43,746 nt of DNA from Marinobacter gelidimuriae (GCF_000372805.1 NZ_KB889882.1:1-43746); one strand, 5' to 3'. Counted from the stretch's first letter, positions 19,577-28,786 are shown. Notes: a model not told the origin generated them from the letters alone. Program-made: numbers and translations.

Positions 19577-20409
19577 GCAGACAACCACCCGGCCATCAGG
19601 CCCGCAAACGCTTTGGCCAGAACTTCCTGCACGATCCTGGCGTTATCGAGCGTATTGTCCGCTCTATTGCCCCCAAGCCCGATCAGTCCATTGTTGAAAT
19701 CGGCCCTGGCCTGGGCGCCATCACCGAAGAAATTCTGGCGGTGAATCCGCGCCTGCAGGTGTTGGAGTTGGATCGTGACTTGATTCCGATATTGCGCACC
19801 AAGTTTTTTAACTATCCGGAATTCCGCATTCACCAGGCCGACGCGCTGAAGTTCGATTTTAACGAGCTGGTGGGCGAACAGCCGCTGCGAATTATTGGCA
19901 ATCTGCCCTATAACATTTCAACACCGTTGATTTTTCACTTGCTGGCCCACAGCGGTGTGGTTCAAGACATGCACTTCATGCTGCAAAAAGAAGTGGTGCA
20001 GCGTATGGCGGCGGTTCCGGGCGATAATAATTATGGCCGTCTTGGCATCATGACCCAGTATTTCTGCAAAGTGCAGCCGCTGTTTGAAGTTGGGCCAAGC
20101 GCTTTCCGCCCGCAGCCAAAAGTGGATTCGTTCATTGTGCGGCTGGTGCCGCACGCCACCTTACCGCACCCGGCTAAAGACCTGGGTACGCTGCAGGCGG
20201 TGGTGCGCAGTGCGTTCAACGCCCGCCGTAAAACCCTGCGCAAGGCCCTGGGCGGTTTTGTTACCGCCGCCGAGCTCCAGCAGTTAGGGATCAATGATGG
20301 CCTGCGCCCGGAAAATCTTGGTCTGGCAGAGTATGTCGCCATCGCTGACTATCTGGTGACACGCGCACCTGGTGCTGACCTCGATGCGCCCGGAGCCAGC
20401 GATGAGTGA
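19573..20409 (+). CDS. rsmA: 16S rRNA dimethyladenosine transferase
   Basis: A 278-residue KsgA/RsmA enzyme that dimethylates A1518 and A1519 of 16S rRNA. Motifs: [21 protein letters not shown]-binding [14 protein letters not shown], and catalytic [21 protein letters not shown] is also typical. Start is GTG inside the pdxA stop. The end overlaps a short ATG frame at 20402, where apaG normally begins in related bacteria. Confidence 0.95.
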   Translation: MSRQPPGHQARKRFGQNFLHDPGVIERIVRSIAPKPDQSIVEIGPGLGAITEEILAVNPRLQVLELDRDLIPILRTKFFNYPEFRIHQADALKFDFNELVGEQPLRIIGNLPYNISTPLIFHLLAHSGVVQDMHFMLQKEVVQRMAAVPGDNNYGRLGIMTQYFCKVQPLFEVGPSAFRPQPKVDSFIVRLVPHATLPHPAKDLGTLQAVVRSAFNARRKTLRKALGGFVTAAELQQLGINDGLRPENLGLAEYVAIADYLVTRAPGADLDAPGASDE

Positions 20410-20428
20410 CCTTCAAGGAGTGACCTTC
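20404..20428 (+). repeat. 11-base direct repeat at the rsmA-apaH junction
   Basis: GAGTGACCTTC occurs at 20404-20414 and again at 20418-20428, and the apaH start (ATGAGTGAG) repeats part of it. This sits exactly where apaG is found in E. coli and Pseudomonas. A frame of 11 codons starts at 20402 ([11 protein letters not shown]). The repeat may be the scar of an apaG deletion; that is inference. Confidence 0.6.
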
Positions 20429-20429
20429 G

Positions 20430-21230
20430 ATGAGTGAGTATGCCGTTGGCGACATTCAAGGGTGCTACGACGCTTTGCAGCAGGTTTTAGACAAGGTCGG
20501 ATTCTCGCCGTCGCGGGACCGCCTTTGGGTAGCGGGAGATTTAATCAACCGCGGTCCGCAGTCGCTGAAAACACTGCGCTATATCGCCAACCTGGGCACC
20601 AGCGCCGAGGTGGTTTTAGGCAATCACGACTTGCACCTGCTAGCGGTGGTTATGGCAGACCACAAGACAAAGCGTAAAGACACTCTCGACAGCATTTTAA
20701 CGGCGCCCGATCGCGATCAGCTTCTGGATTGGCTGCGCCAGCAGAAACTGTGCGTTTATGATCCCAAGCGTGATCTGTTTATGGCCCACGCCGGGCTTCC
20801 TCATATCTGGACGGTGGAGCAGGCCTGCACCCACGCGCGCGAAGTAGAACAGGTGATCCGTGGCCCGCAAGCCGCCGAATATTTTGCCGGCATGTATGGC
20901 AATCAGCCCGCAGGCTGGCAACCTGGCCTGAGCGGCATGGACCGCTGGCGGGTGATCACCAATTACTTCACCCGCATGCGCTTTATCTCCGCCGATGGCG
21001 CTTTGGAATTGACGGCCAAAGAATCGGTGGACACCGCACCCGCGGGCTTTGCGCCCTGGTTTGACTATGCCCGCGACGACAGCACCCGCGTGGTGTTTGG
21101 CCATTGGGCCGCGTTAGAAGGCCACACCGGGCACAAACGCTTTATCGGCCTGGATACCGGCTGCGTTTGGGGCGGAGCACTGACCTTGATGGACCTGGAT
21201 AGCGAGGAGATCACCTGCTGTGACTGCTAA
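20430..21230 (+). CDS. apaH: Bis(5'-nucleosyl)-tetraphosphatase, symmetrical
   Basis: A 266-residue metallophosphatase that splits Ap4A into two ADP. The metal ligands are in GDIQGCYDALQQVL, GDLINRGP and GNHDLHLL, and in the later MAHAGLPH and FGHWAALEG. In the usual operon apaG lies between rsmA and apaH; here only 20 bases separate them. The 3' end overlaps the next start by 11 bases. Confidence 0.94.
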   Translation: MSEYAVGDIQGCYDALQQVLDKVGFSPSRDRLWVAGDLINRGPQSLKTLRYIANLGTSAEVVLGNHDLHLLAVVMADHKTKRKDTLDSILTAPDRDQLLDWLRQQKLCVYDPKRDLFMAHAGLPHIWTVEQACTHAREVEQVIRGPQAAEYFAGMYGNQPAGWQPGLSGMDRWRVITNYFTRMRFISADGALELTAKESVDTAPAGFAPWFDYARDDSTRVVFGHWAALEGHTGHKRFIGLDTGCVWGGALTLMDLDSEEITCCDC

Positions 21231-21684
21231 GCGTTCTGAATCGGGACTGGCTGGCCACGCAGACGGGCAGGCCATAGCTCGTCCGGCGTTGATGATTTGG
21301 GCCTTGGTGACCGGTGCTCTGCTGGCACTGACCGCGGTGATGGCGGGTGCCTTTGGCGCCCACGGCCTGCGCAATGTGGTTGATGCTCGCGGCCTGGAAG
21401 TGTTTGAGATGGCGGCGACTTACCAGATGTACCACGCCCTGGGGCTGATTCTGGTGGCCGTACTGGCCGGTTTTGGCTTATCGCGCAAACTGCTGACGGT
21501 GGCGGCGGCTTTCATGCTCGCCGGTGTGGTTTTGTTCAGCGGCAGTCTGTATGCGCTGGTGCTGGTCCAAACCAAGGGTATTGGCCTGATTACGCCGATT
21601 GGCGGGGTATGTTTCATGCTCGGCTGGCTGCTGCTTGTGGTGGCGGCACTCACATGTAAAGCGCATTCAAAACGGATTGAATAA
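21220..21684 (+). CDS. DUF423 membrane protein
   Basis: A 154-residue inner-membrane protein with four predicted helices. The family pattern AGAFGAHGL near residue 45 and YQMYHALGLILV are characteristic of DUF423 (YgdD-like). Start is GTG at 21220, overlapping apaH by 11 bases; a later start nearer the first helix is possible. Function is unknown. Confidence 0.85.
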   Translation: MTAKRSESGLAGHADGQAIARPALMIWALVTGALLALTAVMAGAFGAHGLRNVVDARGLEVFEMAATYQMYHALGLILVAVLAGFGLSRKLLTVAAAFMLAGVVLFSGSLYALVLVQTKGIGLITPIGGVCFMLGWLLLVVAALTCKAHSKRIE

Positions 21685-21694
21685 GGTAACGGCT

Positions 21695-21895
21695 ATGAAA
21701 TTGACAGTAAACGGCGAGCCAATGGCGCTGCCAGCTGGCGCCACCGTTGGTGCCTTAATCGAACATCTGGGTCTGGTGGGTAAGCGTCTGGCCATTGAAT
21801 TGAACGAAGACATAGTGCCGCGCAGCCAGCACGCAGACACGGCTCTGGCTGAGGGCGATCAGGTAGAAGTGGTGCGCGCCATTGGTGGCGGCTGA
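21695..21895 (+). CDS. thiS: Sulfur carrier protein ThiS
   Basis: A 66-residue beta-grasp sulfur carrier. MKLTVNGEPMALPAGATVGA, the middle IVPRSQHAD and the C-terminal AIGGG are diagnostic of ThiS; the terminal Gly-Gly is adenylated and thiocarboxylated and gives sulfur to the thiazole synthase ThiG. The ATG at 21695 has AAGG 8 bases upstream. Normally thiG follows directly; here the stop is 3 bases from the end of a convergent phosphatase gene, so ThiS is orphaned locally. Confidence 0.92.
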   Translation: MKLTVNGEPMALPAGATVGALIEHLGLVGKRLAIELNEDIVPRSQHADTALAEGDQVEVVRAIGGG

Positions 21896-21898
21896 CCG

Positions 21899-22735
21899 TT
21901 AATAACCAGACGCTTTGCGCAGAATCTCACGCACAGGCTGCCACAGCTTGGGTGCGCTGATCAGGATATCTTTGCCCCATAAGTCCGCGGGTTGATTTTC
22001 GGGTACCTCGCCGAAGTGTCCGGCGCGGGCGCCGGCCTCTATGGCTATCAGCCTTGCGGCGGCAAAATCCCAGGGGCTGACATTTTCGTAGTACACATCC
22101 AGCCGGCCGCAGGCCACCCAGCATATATCCAATGCCGCAGAGCCGATTCGGCGTAAATCACGGCATTGGTGAATCATCGCATCCAACCGCTCTAACAGCG
22201 GTTCCAAGGCGTCTTTTGTATAAGGGAAGCCGGTGGCAAACAATGCCTGGCGCAGTTCGCTGGCGTTGCTGTGGCGGATCGCATGGCTGTTTAGGGTTGC
22301 CCCTGCACCGCGGGTAGCGCGGAAGGTTTCACCTTTGCCGTTCTGGCCGGCGAAGGGTGCGTGCACAACGCCTGCCTGCACTTGGCCGCGCTCGGCGTAG
22401 GCGATGGAAACCGCAACTTGTGGGTGGCCGTAGGCGTAGTTCACGGTGCCATCGATCGGGTCAATCACCCACAGCGGCGTATCGATGTGCTCGGCCTGAG
22501 CCAGGTTGGGCATGGTTTCTTCCGACAGAATGCGATGTTCCGGAAAGCGTCTGCGGATGGCACCGGTAATGAACTCGTCCGCCATTACATCGGCGTGAGT
22601 CACCAGCTCGGTTTGCTGTTTGTAATCGGTCCGCAGGGTGTTGTGATCGCGCTCGTGACGAATCAGCTCTCCGGCTTCAAGGGCCAGGGCTTGGGCGAAA
22701 TCGGTGATCTCGTGCAGGGAAACAGAATCAGACAT
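21899..22735 (-). CDS. Inositol-monophosphatase family protein
   Basis: A 278-residue Li-sensitive phosphatase-fold protein. Metal motifs: EET in RILSEETMPN, WVIDPIDGTVNYAYG (DPIDGT), and SPWDFAAARLIAIEAGA. The start at 22735 has AGGAG about 6 bases upstream; the frame is open to 22849 without coding support. It could act on inositol phosphate, 3'-phosphoadenosine phosphate or another small phosphate; it is not SuhB by its context. Confidence 0.88.
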   Translation of the reverse strand: MSDSVSLHEITDFAQALALEAGELIRHERDHNTLRTDYKQQTELVTHADVMADEFITGAIRRRFPEHRILSEETMPNLAQAEHIDTPLWVIDPIDGTVNYAYGHPQVAVSIAYAERGQVQAGVVHAPFAGQNGKGETFRATRGAGATLNSHAIRHSNASELRQALFATGFPYTKDALEPLLERLDAMIHQCRDLRRIGSAALDICWVACGRLDVYYENVSPWDFAAARLIAIEAGARAGHFGEVPENQPADLWGKDILISAPKLWQPVREILRKASGY

Positions 22736-22845
22736 GGCGCCTCCTGGCCGTTGGAACAGATGAACGCATCGGTTTAGCATGTTGCCTGCGGCAAGCGGAT
22801 CGCCGCGTACCGTCGCGTACACCAAGGCTGACCCTAAAACGGTGC

Positions 22846-23157
22846 TCAAAGCCGGTGGGTATCAAGTTCGGTGTGCACTATTTGCCGGCCCAACATAATG
22901 ATGCGCCCGCTGTAGCGTTCTTCGCCGGTGCTGGTGAAGTCAAACATGAAACGTCGCCATACCCGCAACTGTCCGCCGCTGTCGCGTTTTACCCATACGC
23001 CGCGCAGATACACAGCTTCGTCCAGCAGCATCACATCCATGGTTTTGCAGTAGCGCTTGGCCGCAATCAGCACTCCATCTTTGATAGCCGTGGCCCGCCA
23101 CCAGTACCAGGTGGCGAAGCCAAGAACAAACAGCCAAAACAGATTGAGCAGCGTCAA
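22846..23157 (-). CDS. DUF3301 family protein
   Basis: A 103-residue protein with one N-terminal membrane segment (LLNLFWLFVLGFATWYWWRA), then AAKRYCKTMDVMLLDEAVYL and RRFMFDFTSTGEERYSG, the DUF3301 pattern. Start is TTG at 23157, 6 bases after the RND gene stop, so it may be cotranscribed with the pump. Function unknown. Confidence 0.75.
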   Translation of the reverse strand: MTLLNLFWLFVLGFATWYWWRATAIKDGVLIAAKRYCKTMDVMLLDEAVYLRGVWVKRDSGGQLRVWRRFMFDFTSTGEERYSGRIIMLGRQIVHTELDTHRL

Positions 23158-23163
23158 TGCGAA

Positions 23164-26100
23164 TTAGCTGGCTGGAGCGTGGTTGGGCTGATCGCGATTT
23201 TCTCCATTGTCATCCTCATGCTTGTCTTTGCTGGCGGCGTTGTGGTCCCGCGCCAGCAGCACGTAAAACGCCGGCAGTACAAACACAGTGAGCAGAGTAC
23301 CAATGCCCAGCCCGGCCGTAATAGTGAGGCCGATCGCGAAGCGACTTTGAGCACCCGGTCCGGATGCCAGCAGCAGCGGTACCATCGCGAAGATCAGCGC
23401 CAGTGACGTCATGATAATAGGCCGCAAACGAATAGACGCGGCTTCCACCACTGCATCCAGTTTGTTCAGCCCTTTGCCTTTCTGCAGCTGGTTGGCGAAC
23501 TCCACAATCAATATTCCGTTCTTGGACACCACGCCTATCAGGGTAATCAGACCTACCTGGGTGTAGATGTTCATGGTAGCAAAGCCCAGCACAATAAACG
23601 CCATGGCTCCGGCTACCGACATGGGCACTGAGATCAAAATGATCAACGGGTCGCGCCAGCTTTCAAACTGCGCCGCCAGCACCAGGTAAATCACCAATAG
23701 CGACAGGAAGAAGGTCACCATCAAAGCGTTGCCCTGTTTTGCTTGCTGACGGGTTTCGCCCTTGTAGTCAAAACCAAAGCCTTGGGGGAAAATATCCGCC
23801 GACGTCTGCTCCATGAAATCCATGGCGGTGCCAGCGGCCACACCGGGCGAAACCACGCCTTCAAGGGTCAGCGAATTTTGTTGGTTGAACTGGGTACGGT
23901 TCGACGGTTCTACATCGCGGCTGAAAGACACCACGCTGGATAAGGGCACCAGGGCGCCGTTGTCGGCCCGAATGTAGTAATCCTTCAGAGCTTGTTCGTC
24001 TGTGCGGAAGTTTTGATCCACTTGGGGAATAACCTTATAAGAGCGGCCTTCCATACTGAACCGGTTAACGTAACCGCCGCCGAGCATACTGCTCAGCTGC
24101 TGGCCTACGTCTCTCATCGACAGGCCCAGATCTGATGCCCGATCACGATCCACATCGATGCGGGTAACCGGCTTGTCAAAGCTGATGGACTTGCGTAGAA
24201 ACATGAAGTTGCCACTTTGCATAGCCGTACCTACCAGTTCGTCGGCAATGCTGCTCAATTGCTCGTAACTGCCGCCCGTGGTCACTACAAACTGAAACGG
24301 CAGGCCGCCGCCAGAACCGGGTAGGGACGGACGGGCAAATACTGCCGTTTGCAAACCGGTCACTTTACTCAGTTCAGCGGTCATCTTAGGCTGCACTTCA
24401 AACTGGGTTATGTCGCGCTCTGCCGAGGGCTTCATTTTTAATCCGCCAAACACTGCGTTTGGCGCAGTGAAGCCCAGAACCATAAAGTCTTCGTAGTAGC
24501 CGTCGACTTCTGATAGTCGCTCTTGAACTTCTTTACCGTTTTCGAGCAAATAGTCGAGGGTGGCGGTTTGGGGCCCCAGACCCTGGTAGAACAGAATGCC
24601 CTGATCTTCGGTCGGCGCCAGTTCATTCTGGCTCATGGTGACCATGAAGTAGATTGAGCACAATATCGCCAAGGCAAAAAACACCACCACCGACTTGGTT
24701 TTCATCAGCGACACAAGGGCCGTGGAATAGCCATTGGCTATGCCCTGGAAGGTGCGCTCTACGATGCGTTCGAATTTGCCGGGATCGCCGTGGGGTTTAA
24801 GAACTTTGCCTGACAGCATGGGCGACAGGGTCAAGGCTACAATCCCGGAAATCACCACGGTGCCAGCCAGAGTAAAGGCGAACTCGGTGAACAGTGAGCC
24901 TACAAGGCCCCCCATAAACCCGATGGGCGCATACACCGCAACCAGGGTTGTTGTCATGGCAATAATGGGCACGGCCATTTCACGGGCGCCATGGATGGCG
25001 GCATCGTATCGTGATTCGCCGTTCTCAATGTGCCGATGAATGTTTTCCACCATGATGATGGCGTCATCCACCACCAGGCCGATCGCCAGTACCATTGAAA
25101 GAAGGGTCAGCAGGTTCAGCGAAAAGCCGAACAGCAGCATCACAAACGCACCGCCCACCAACGATAGTGGAACCGCAATGGCGGGAACTACAGAGGCGCG
25201 CACAGAGCCCAGGCATAAAAACACGACGATCAAGACAATCACCAGTGCTTCGGCCAGGGTTTTAATCACTTCGCTGATGGATTCCTCAATAAACTGTGAG
25301 CCATCGTAGGCCAGCTGAACCTCAAGGCCTGAGGGCATCTGGCTGCGAATACCCGGCAGTTCATCTTTTACCAGCTTGGCCACGGTTAGCGGGTTAGCGC
25401 CCGGAGCTAGTTCAATGGCGGTGAAGGTGGCTGGAATGCCTTTGTACATGGCTAGCTGGTCGTAAGATTGTGCGCCCAGTTCAACCCGCGCAATGTCCTG
25501 CAAGCGGATCTGGGTGCCGTCTTTCTGTTTTACCACGAGCTGTTTGAAATCTTCAGGGTCGGCAATGTCGGTGTTGCTGGTCAGCGCTATCTCGGTAAAC
25601 TTACCTCTGGTGGTGCCAACCGCGGCCTGATAGTTATTCGCGCGCAACTGATCGACAACCTCTACCGGGGTCATGTTCACCGCAGCCAGGCGTTCCGGGT
25701 CAAGCCATACCCGCACAGCAAATGTGCGCCCAAGTAACTGGGCCTTACCGACGCCGCTAAGCGCTTGCAATTGGGGTTGCACAACCCGGGTCAAGTAGTC
25801 GGTAATTTGCGGTACGCTTAATGCGCCTTCACTGTAAAACGCGATGTACATCAGTGCCGTGGAGTCGCCGGTGCTGGAGCTAATGACCGGGTCTTGGGCT
25901 TCAGTCGGCAGCACGTTACGTTGGCTTGCCACTTTCGACTGGATTTCAGCAAGGGCCGCGTTGGCGTCGTAGTTCAGCTCCATGTAGGCTTCAATGGTTG
26001 AAGAGCCTTGGGCACTGGTTGAAATCAGATAGTCGATACCGCTGGATTCAGCGATGGCCTGTTGAAGTGGCGTGGTGATAAAGCCTTTAATCAGATCTGA

Positions 26101-26265
26101 GCTGGCGCCCGGATAAGCAGTCGAGACGGTAACGGTGGTGCTTTCTAATTGCGGATACTGGCGTATTTCCAGGTCCATGGCCGCGCGAACACCCAGCAGC
26201 AAAATTAGCAGGCTTACGACGGTTGCCAGCACCGGGCGCTGGATAAATATGTCGGTGAAACGCAT
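23164..26265 (-). CDS. RND efflux pump inner-membrane transporter (HAE1 family)
   Basis: A 1033-residue AcrB/MexF-like proton-driven drug exporter. It begins MRFTDIFIQRPVLATVVSLL, has twelve membrane helices in two repeats, and carries the proton-relay Asp pair D400-D401 in GLVVDDAIIMVEN. Porter-domain repeats and the second-half GLITLIGVVSKNGILIVEF segment are intact. Its start overlaps the adaptor stop by 1 base (TAATG-type). No outer-membrane channel gene and no TetR regulator are nearby, so it must use a channel encoded elsewhere. Substrate unknown. Confidence 0.94.
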   Translation of the reverse strand: MRFTDIFIQRPVLATVVSLLILLLGVRAAMDLEIRQYPQLESTTVTVSTAYPGASSDLIKGFITTPLQQAIAESSGIDYLISTSAQGSSTIEAYMELNYDANAALAEIQSKVASQRNVLPTEAQDPVISSSTGDSTALMYIAFYSEGALSVPQITDYLTRVVQPQLQALSGVGKAQLLGRTFAVRVWLDPERLAAVNMTPVEVVDQLRANNYQAAVGTTRGKFTEIALTSNTDIADPEDFKQLVVKQKDGTQIRLQDIARVELGAQSYDQLAMYKGIPATFTAIELAPGANPLTVAKLVKDELPGIRSQMPSGLEVQLAYDGSQFIEESISEVIKTLAEALVIVLIVVFLCLGSVRASVVPAIAVPLSLVGGAFVMLLFGFSLNLLTLLSMVLAIGLVVDDAIIMVENIHRHIENGESRYDAAIHGAREMAVPIIAMTTTLVAVYAPIGFMGGLVGSLFTEFAFTLAGTVVISGIVALTLSPMLSGKVLKPHGDPGKFERIVERTFQGIANGYSTALVSLMKTKSVVVFFALAILCSIYFMVTMSQNELAPTEDQGILFYQGLGPQTATLDYLLENGKEVQERLSEVDGYYEDFMVLGFTAPNAVFGGLKMKPSAERDITQFEVQPKMTAELSKVTGLQTAVFARPSLPGSGGGLPFQFVVTTGGSYEQLSSIADELVGTAMQSGNFMFLRKSISFDKPVTRIDVDRDRASDLGLSMRDVGQQLSSMLGGGYVNRFSMEGRSYKVIPQVDQNFRTDEQALKDYYIRADNGALVPLSSVVSFSRDVEPSNRTQFNQQNSLTLEGVVSPGVAAGTAMDFMEQTSADIFPQGFGFDYKGETRQQAKQGNALMVTFFLSLLVIYLVLAAQFESWRDPLIILISVPMSVAGAMAFIVLGFATMNIYTQVGLITLIGVVSKNGILIVEFANQLQKGKGLNKLDAVVEAASIRLRPIIMTSLALIFAMVPLLLASGPGAQSRFAIGLTITAGLGIGTLLTVFVLPAFYVLLARDHNAASKDKHEDDNGENRDQPNHAPAS

Positions 26266-27392
26266 TATTCAGACGCCTCCTGTTGACCCTGGCTGGCGTT
26301 CTTTTCAGCGTTGTCACTGTCGTCCTGAATCTTCACGGGCTGGCCCGAGCGTAGTCGCAGCAGGCCCTTGGAGACGACCGTTTCGCCCGCTTCCAGGCCC
26401 TCAAGAACCGCAACCCTGTCGTCACGGGCATCGCCCGAGCGAACACTGCGACGATTGACCACTTTTTGGCCTTGGTCATTGTCTTCTACTACAAAGGCGA
26501 AATCGCCATAGGTATTGTAGGAAATCGCGGTGCGTGGCACGGTCACTACGGTCATGTTGTCAGGTTGACGTGTGTTCACCGTGGCAAACATGCCCGGGCG
26601 CAGCAGTTGGTCGCGGTTGGCAAAGGAAGCGCGAATGCGCACGGTGCGTGTGTCGGCGCTCACCGAGGTATTAATAGCGCTGACGGTGCCGGTGAATTCG
26701 GTGTTTGGCACCGCAGCAACGGTCGTCACGACAGAATAGCCCACGGCTACGTCGGGTAAATTCTTCTCCGACAGGGTGTAATCAACGTAAATAGGATCCA
26801 GCATGTTGATTTCAACGATTGGCGTGCCGGTGGCAATATACTGGCCCTGATCCACCAGACGGATACCTACGGTGCCGTCAAAAGGCGCACGAATCACTTT
26901 TTTACTGAGCTGGGCTTCGGCCTCGTTAACCCGGGCGTTGGCGGCATCGTAGTTGGCTTTGGCTTGGTCATACTGCGACTGCGATACCGCGCGCTTCGGC
27001 AACAGATCGGCTATGCGTTTGAATTCCTGACGGGTAAGTTGGGCCTCGGCGCCGCGGGTGCGAAGAGCCGCTTCATCAATGGCAGCGTCCAGGCGAATCA
27101 GCACGTCGCCCTTGCTGACAAGGTCACCAGATTCAAAGTTGATCTGCTCAATAACTCCGGGCACTTCGTTGGCCACTTCAATGCCGTTGACCGCAACAAT
27201 ACTGCCTACAGCTTTCACAGAGGGTGTCCAGCTTTCGCTTTGTGCCTGCACTACAGAGATCTCAGCTGGAGGCTGTGGCTGCGACATCTGTTCCTGCATC
27301 TGGCCGGCCTGCCAAAATTTATAGCCAAAAATACCGCCGAAAACGACACCCAGAAATACAATTAAAATTACGAAGCGAAAAGCAGTACGCAT
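26265..27392 (-). CDS. RND efflux pump periplasmic adaptor (MFP)
   Basis: A 375-residue membrane-fusion protein: N-terminal anchor (FVILIVFLGVVFGGIFGYKF), lipoyl half-motifs (GVIEQINFESGDLVSKGDVL and VIRAPFDGTVGIRLVDQGQY), a coiled-coil hairpin between them (~residues 110-165), then beta-barrel and membrane-proximal domains. It has an uncleaved anchor rather than a lipobox. It is the first gene of the operon; the 255-base gap 27393-27647 to the divergent J-protein gene should hold its promoter. I see no clear operator there. Confidence 0.92.
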   Translation of the reverse strand: MRTAFRFVILIVFLGVVFGGIFGYKFWQAGQMQEQMSQPQPPAEISVVQAQSESWTPSVKAVGSIVAVNGIEVANEVPGVIEQINFESGDLVSKGDVLIRLDAAIDEAALRTRGAEAQLTRQEFKRIADLLPKRAVSQSQYDQAKANYDAANARVNEAEAQLSKKVIRAPFDGTVGIRLVDQGQYIATGTPIVEINMLDPIYVDYTLSEKNLPDVAVGYSVVTTVAAVPNTEFTGTVSAINTSVSADTRTVRIRASFANRDQLLRPGMFATVNTRQPDNMTVVTVPRTAISYNTYGDFAFVVEDNDQGQKVVNRRSVRSGDARDDRVAVLEGLEAGETVVSKGLLRLRSGQPVKIQDDSDNAEKNASQGQQEASE

Positions 27393-27647
27393 GATGACAG
27401 ACCCTGATGATTCAGATTACGCCCCGTATACGCAAGGGCATACTAATGACCGGGGGAATAGGTTAAGCCAGAAAGCATAGCATCCTATAAAAGTCGTTGA
27501 AACTTTCATCTGCTTTTATGGATAGGCTTAGGAGTTTGTGATGCTTGCACGGCATCTCCGCAACCAGATTGAAAGCTGCGTCTTATATGGCTTTATGCCG
27601 GCATTTGATGACAGACTTACGGTCGAAGTTACCATGGGGATCAGCGC

Positions 27648-28187
27648 ATGCACTGGATTTTGGGAATTGCCTTGGCCGCCGGGCTGTTTGTGGTGTTGCG
27701 GCAATGGGGGACCTTGTCGCCAGAAAAGAAAAAAGCGGCCACCTGGAAAGCCATTCTTATCGGCGGTGGCGGTCTGTTGCTGCTGATGGTGTTGACTGGG
27801 CGCATTCACGTTTTGACAGCCGCTGTTGCCGCCTTGTTGCCGTTGTTAAGAAAGCTGCCTGCGCTGTTGCGATACCTGCCCTTTATTCAGCGCACTCTTA
27901 ATGGTCAAGCTAGTAATGGTCAAGCTAGTAATGGTCAAGCCAGCCGTAATCAGGGTAGCACTGACGGTCAGGAGCGCCAGCGGACGGGCGCTGATGTGGC
28001 CGGGCAGGTCAGCGAGCGCGAAGCCTGCGAGATTCTTGGCGTTACGCCTGGGTGCAACCGCGATGACATCGTGATGGCCCATCGCCGGCTGATGCAAAAA
28101 ATCCACCCCGACCGCGGCGGCAACGACTACCTGGCAGCGAAAGTTAACGATGCAAAGCGTGTCCTGCTGCATGGGGCCAAAACCTGA
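27648..28187 (+). CDS. Membrane-anchored C-terminal J-domain protein
   Basis: A 179-residue protein: two hydrophobic segments (ILGIALAAGLFVVL; AILIGGGGLLLLMVL), a low-complexity linker with NGQAS three times, then a C-terminal J-domain (~residues 120-177) with HPD in QKIHPDRGGNDYLAAKVNDA. This is the Pam18/TIM14-like arrangement, where the J-domain recruits an Hsp70 to the membrane. The ATG at 27648 begins directly before the first helix. Its target complex is not known. Confidence 0.8.
   Translation: MHWILGIALAAGLFVVLRQWGTLSPEKKKAATWKAILIGGGGLLLLMVLTGRIHVLTAAVAALLPLLRKLPALLRYLPFIQRTLNGQASNGQASNGQASRNQGSTDGQERQRTGADVAGQVSEREACEILGVTPGCNRDDIVMAHRRLMQKIHPDRGGNDYLAAKVNDAKRVLLHGAKT
27900..27944 (+). 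repeat. 15-base tandem repeat, three copies, in the J-protein linker
   Basis: AATGGTCAAGCTAGT is repeated at 27900-27914, 27915-27929 and (with two changes) 27930-27944, coding NGQAS each time. The unit is a multiple of three, so changes in copy number keep the frame and only alter linker length. Confidence 0.95.
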
Positions 28188-28190
28188 GGC

Positions 28191-28682
28191 TCAGGGCAGA
28201 ATGTCCACCCGCACGCGAATCTCGCTGCTTCGATTTTCACTGCCATTAACTTGGTACACAATGCCGGAATTTTCACGGCTTTCGCTGCGGTCAACGCCAC
28301 CCAGAGACACCCACTGCCCGGGTTGAACCTGGCGAATGGTCATTAGCGCTTCCGTGTCATAACCCGGCAGGGCGGGGGCGTCTTGCTCAAACGACATAAT
28401 ACTGAGTTCTATATTCTGCGGTGAAATCATCCGTGGAGTAACCACAAAGCCGCTGCGGGTTTCGCCGCGGGCTACAATTTTCTGCCCGACAACGGTGACA
28501 TTCACTTCTTCGTAAAGATCACGAATTTGCGCAGCCACATCGGCAGCCGGGCGTTGGTTCAGGTTGTAAGCCCGGCTCTGGGTGGCGGCAAAGGCATTGG
28601 CTGAAACCAAAAACAGGAGGAACGTAATAAACAGCACCATTACGTTTGGCGCTGTGAGTCGGGAAATACTGGGACAAGTCAT
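28191..28682 (-). CDS. Secretin-like short periplasmic protein
   Basis: A 163-residue exported protein. The signal peptide (MVLFITFLLFLVSANAFA, cut before ATQS) precedes AYNLNQRPAADVAAQIRDLY and VNVTVVGQKIVARG, which resembles the NolW/secretin short-domain pattern of type II/III secretins, then QPGQWVSLGGVDRS, similar to a secretin beta-lip region. A full secretin is several hundred residues, so this is a free-standing N-domain protein, not a pore. It ends 3 bases from the convergent J-protein gene and diverges from the DAHP synthase leader. Confidence 0.6.
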   Translation of the reverse strand: MTCPSISRLTAPNVMVLFITFLLFLVSANAFAATQSRAYNLNQRPAADVAAQIRDLYEEVNVTVVGQKIVARGETRSGFVVTPRMISPQNIELSIMSFEQDAPALPGYDTEALMTIRQVQPGQWVSLGGVDRSESRENSGIVYQVNGSENRSSEIRVRVDILP

Positions 28683-28715
28683 GGAGTACTCCGCGGTTTG
28701 GGCAGGTGCCTGCCA

Positions 28716-28779
28716 TTGACACCGCCAGATAAAAACTTTGCATAAGCGGTTGCTAAGTTGAAAACAGGCCGGTTATAGT
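28716..28779 (+). promoter_or_regulatory. Candidate promoters for the DAHP synthase leader
   Basis: A perfect -35 TTGACA is at 28716-28721 with a weak -10 near 28740-28746 (spacing 18-19), which would give a 5' leader of about 35 bases before the peptide ATG. A second pair, TTGCTA (28750-28755) and TATAGT (28774-28779) with an 18-base spacer, would start the transcript almost on that ATG. I cannot choose between them from sequence. Confidence 0.4.
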
Positions 28780-28786
28780 AAAAAGC

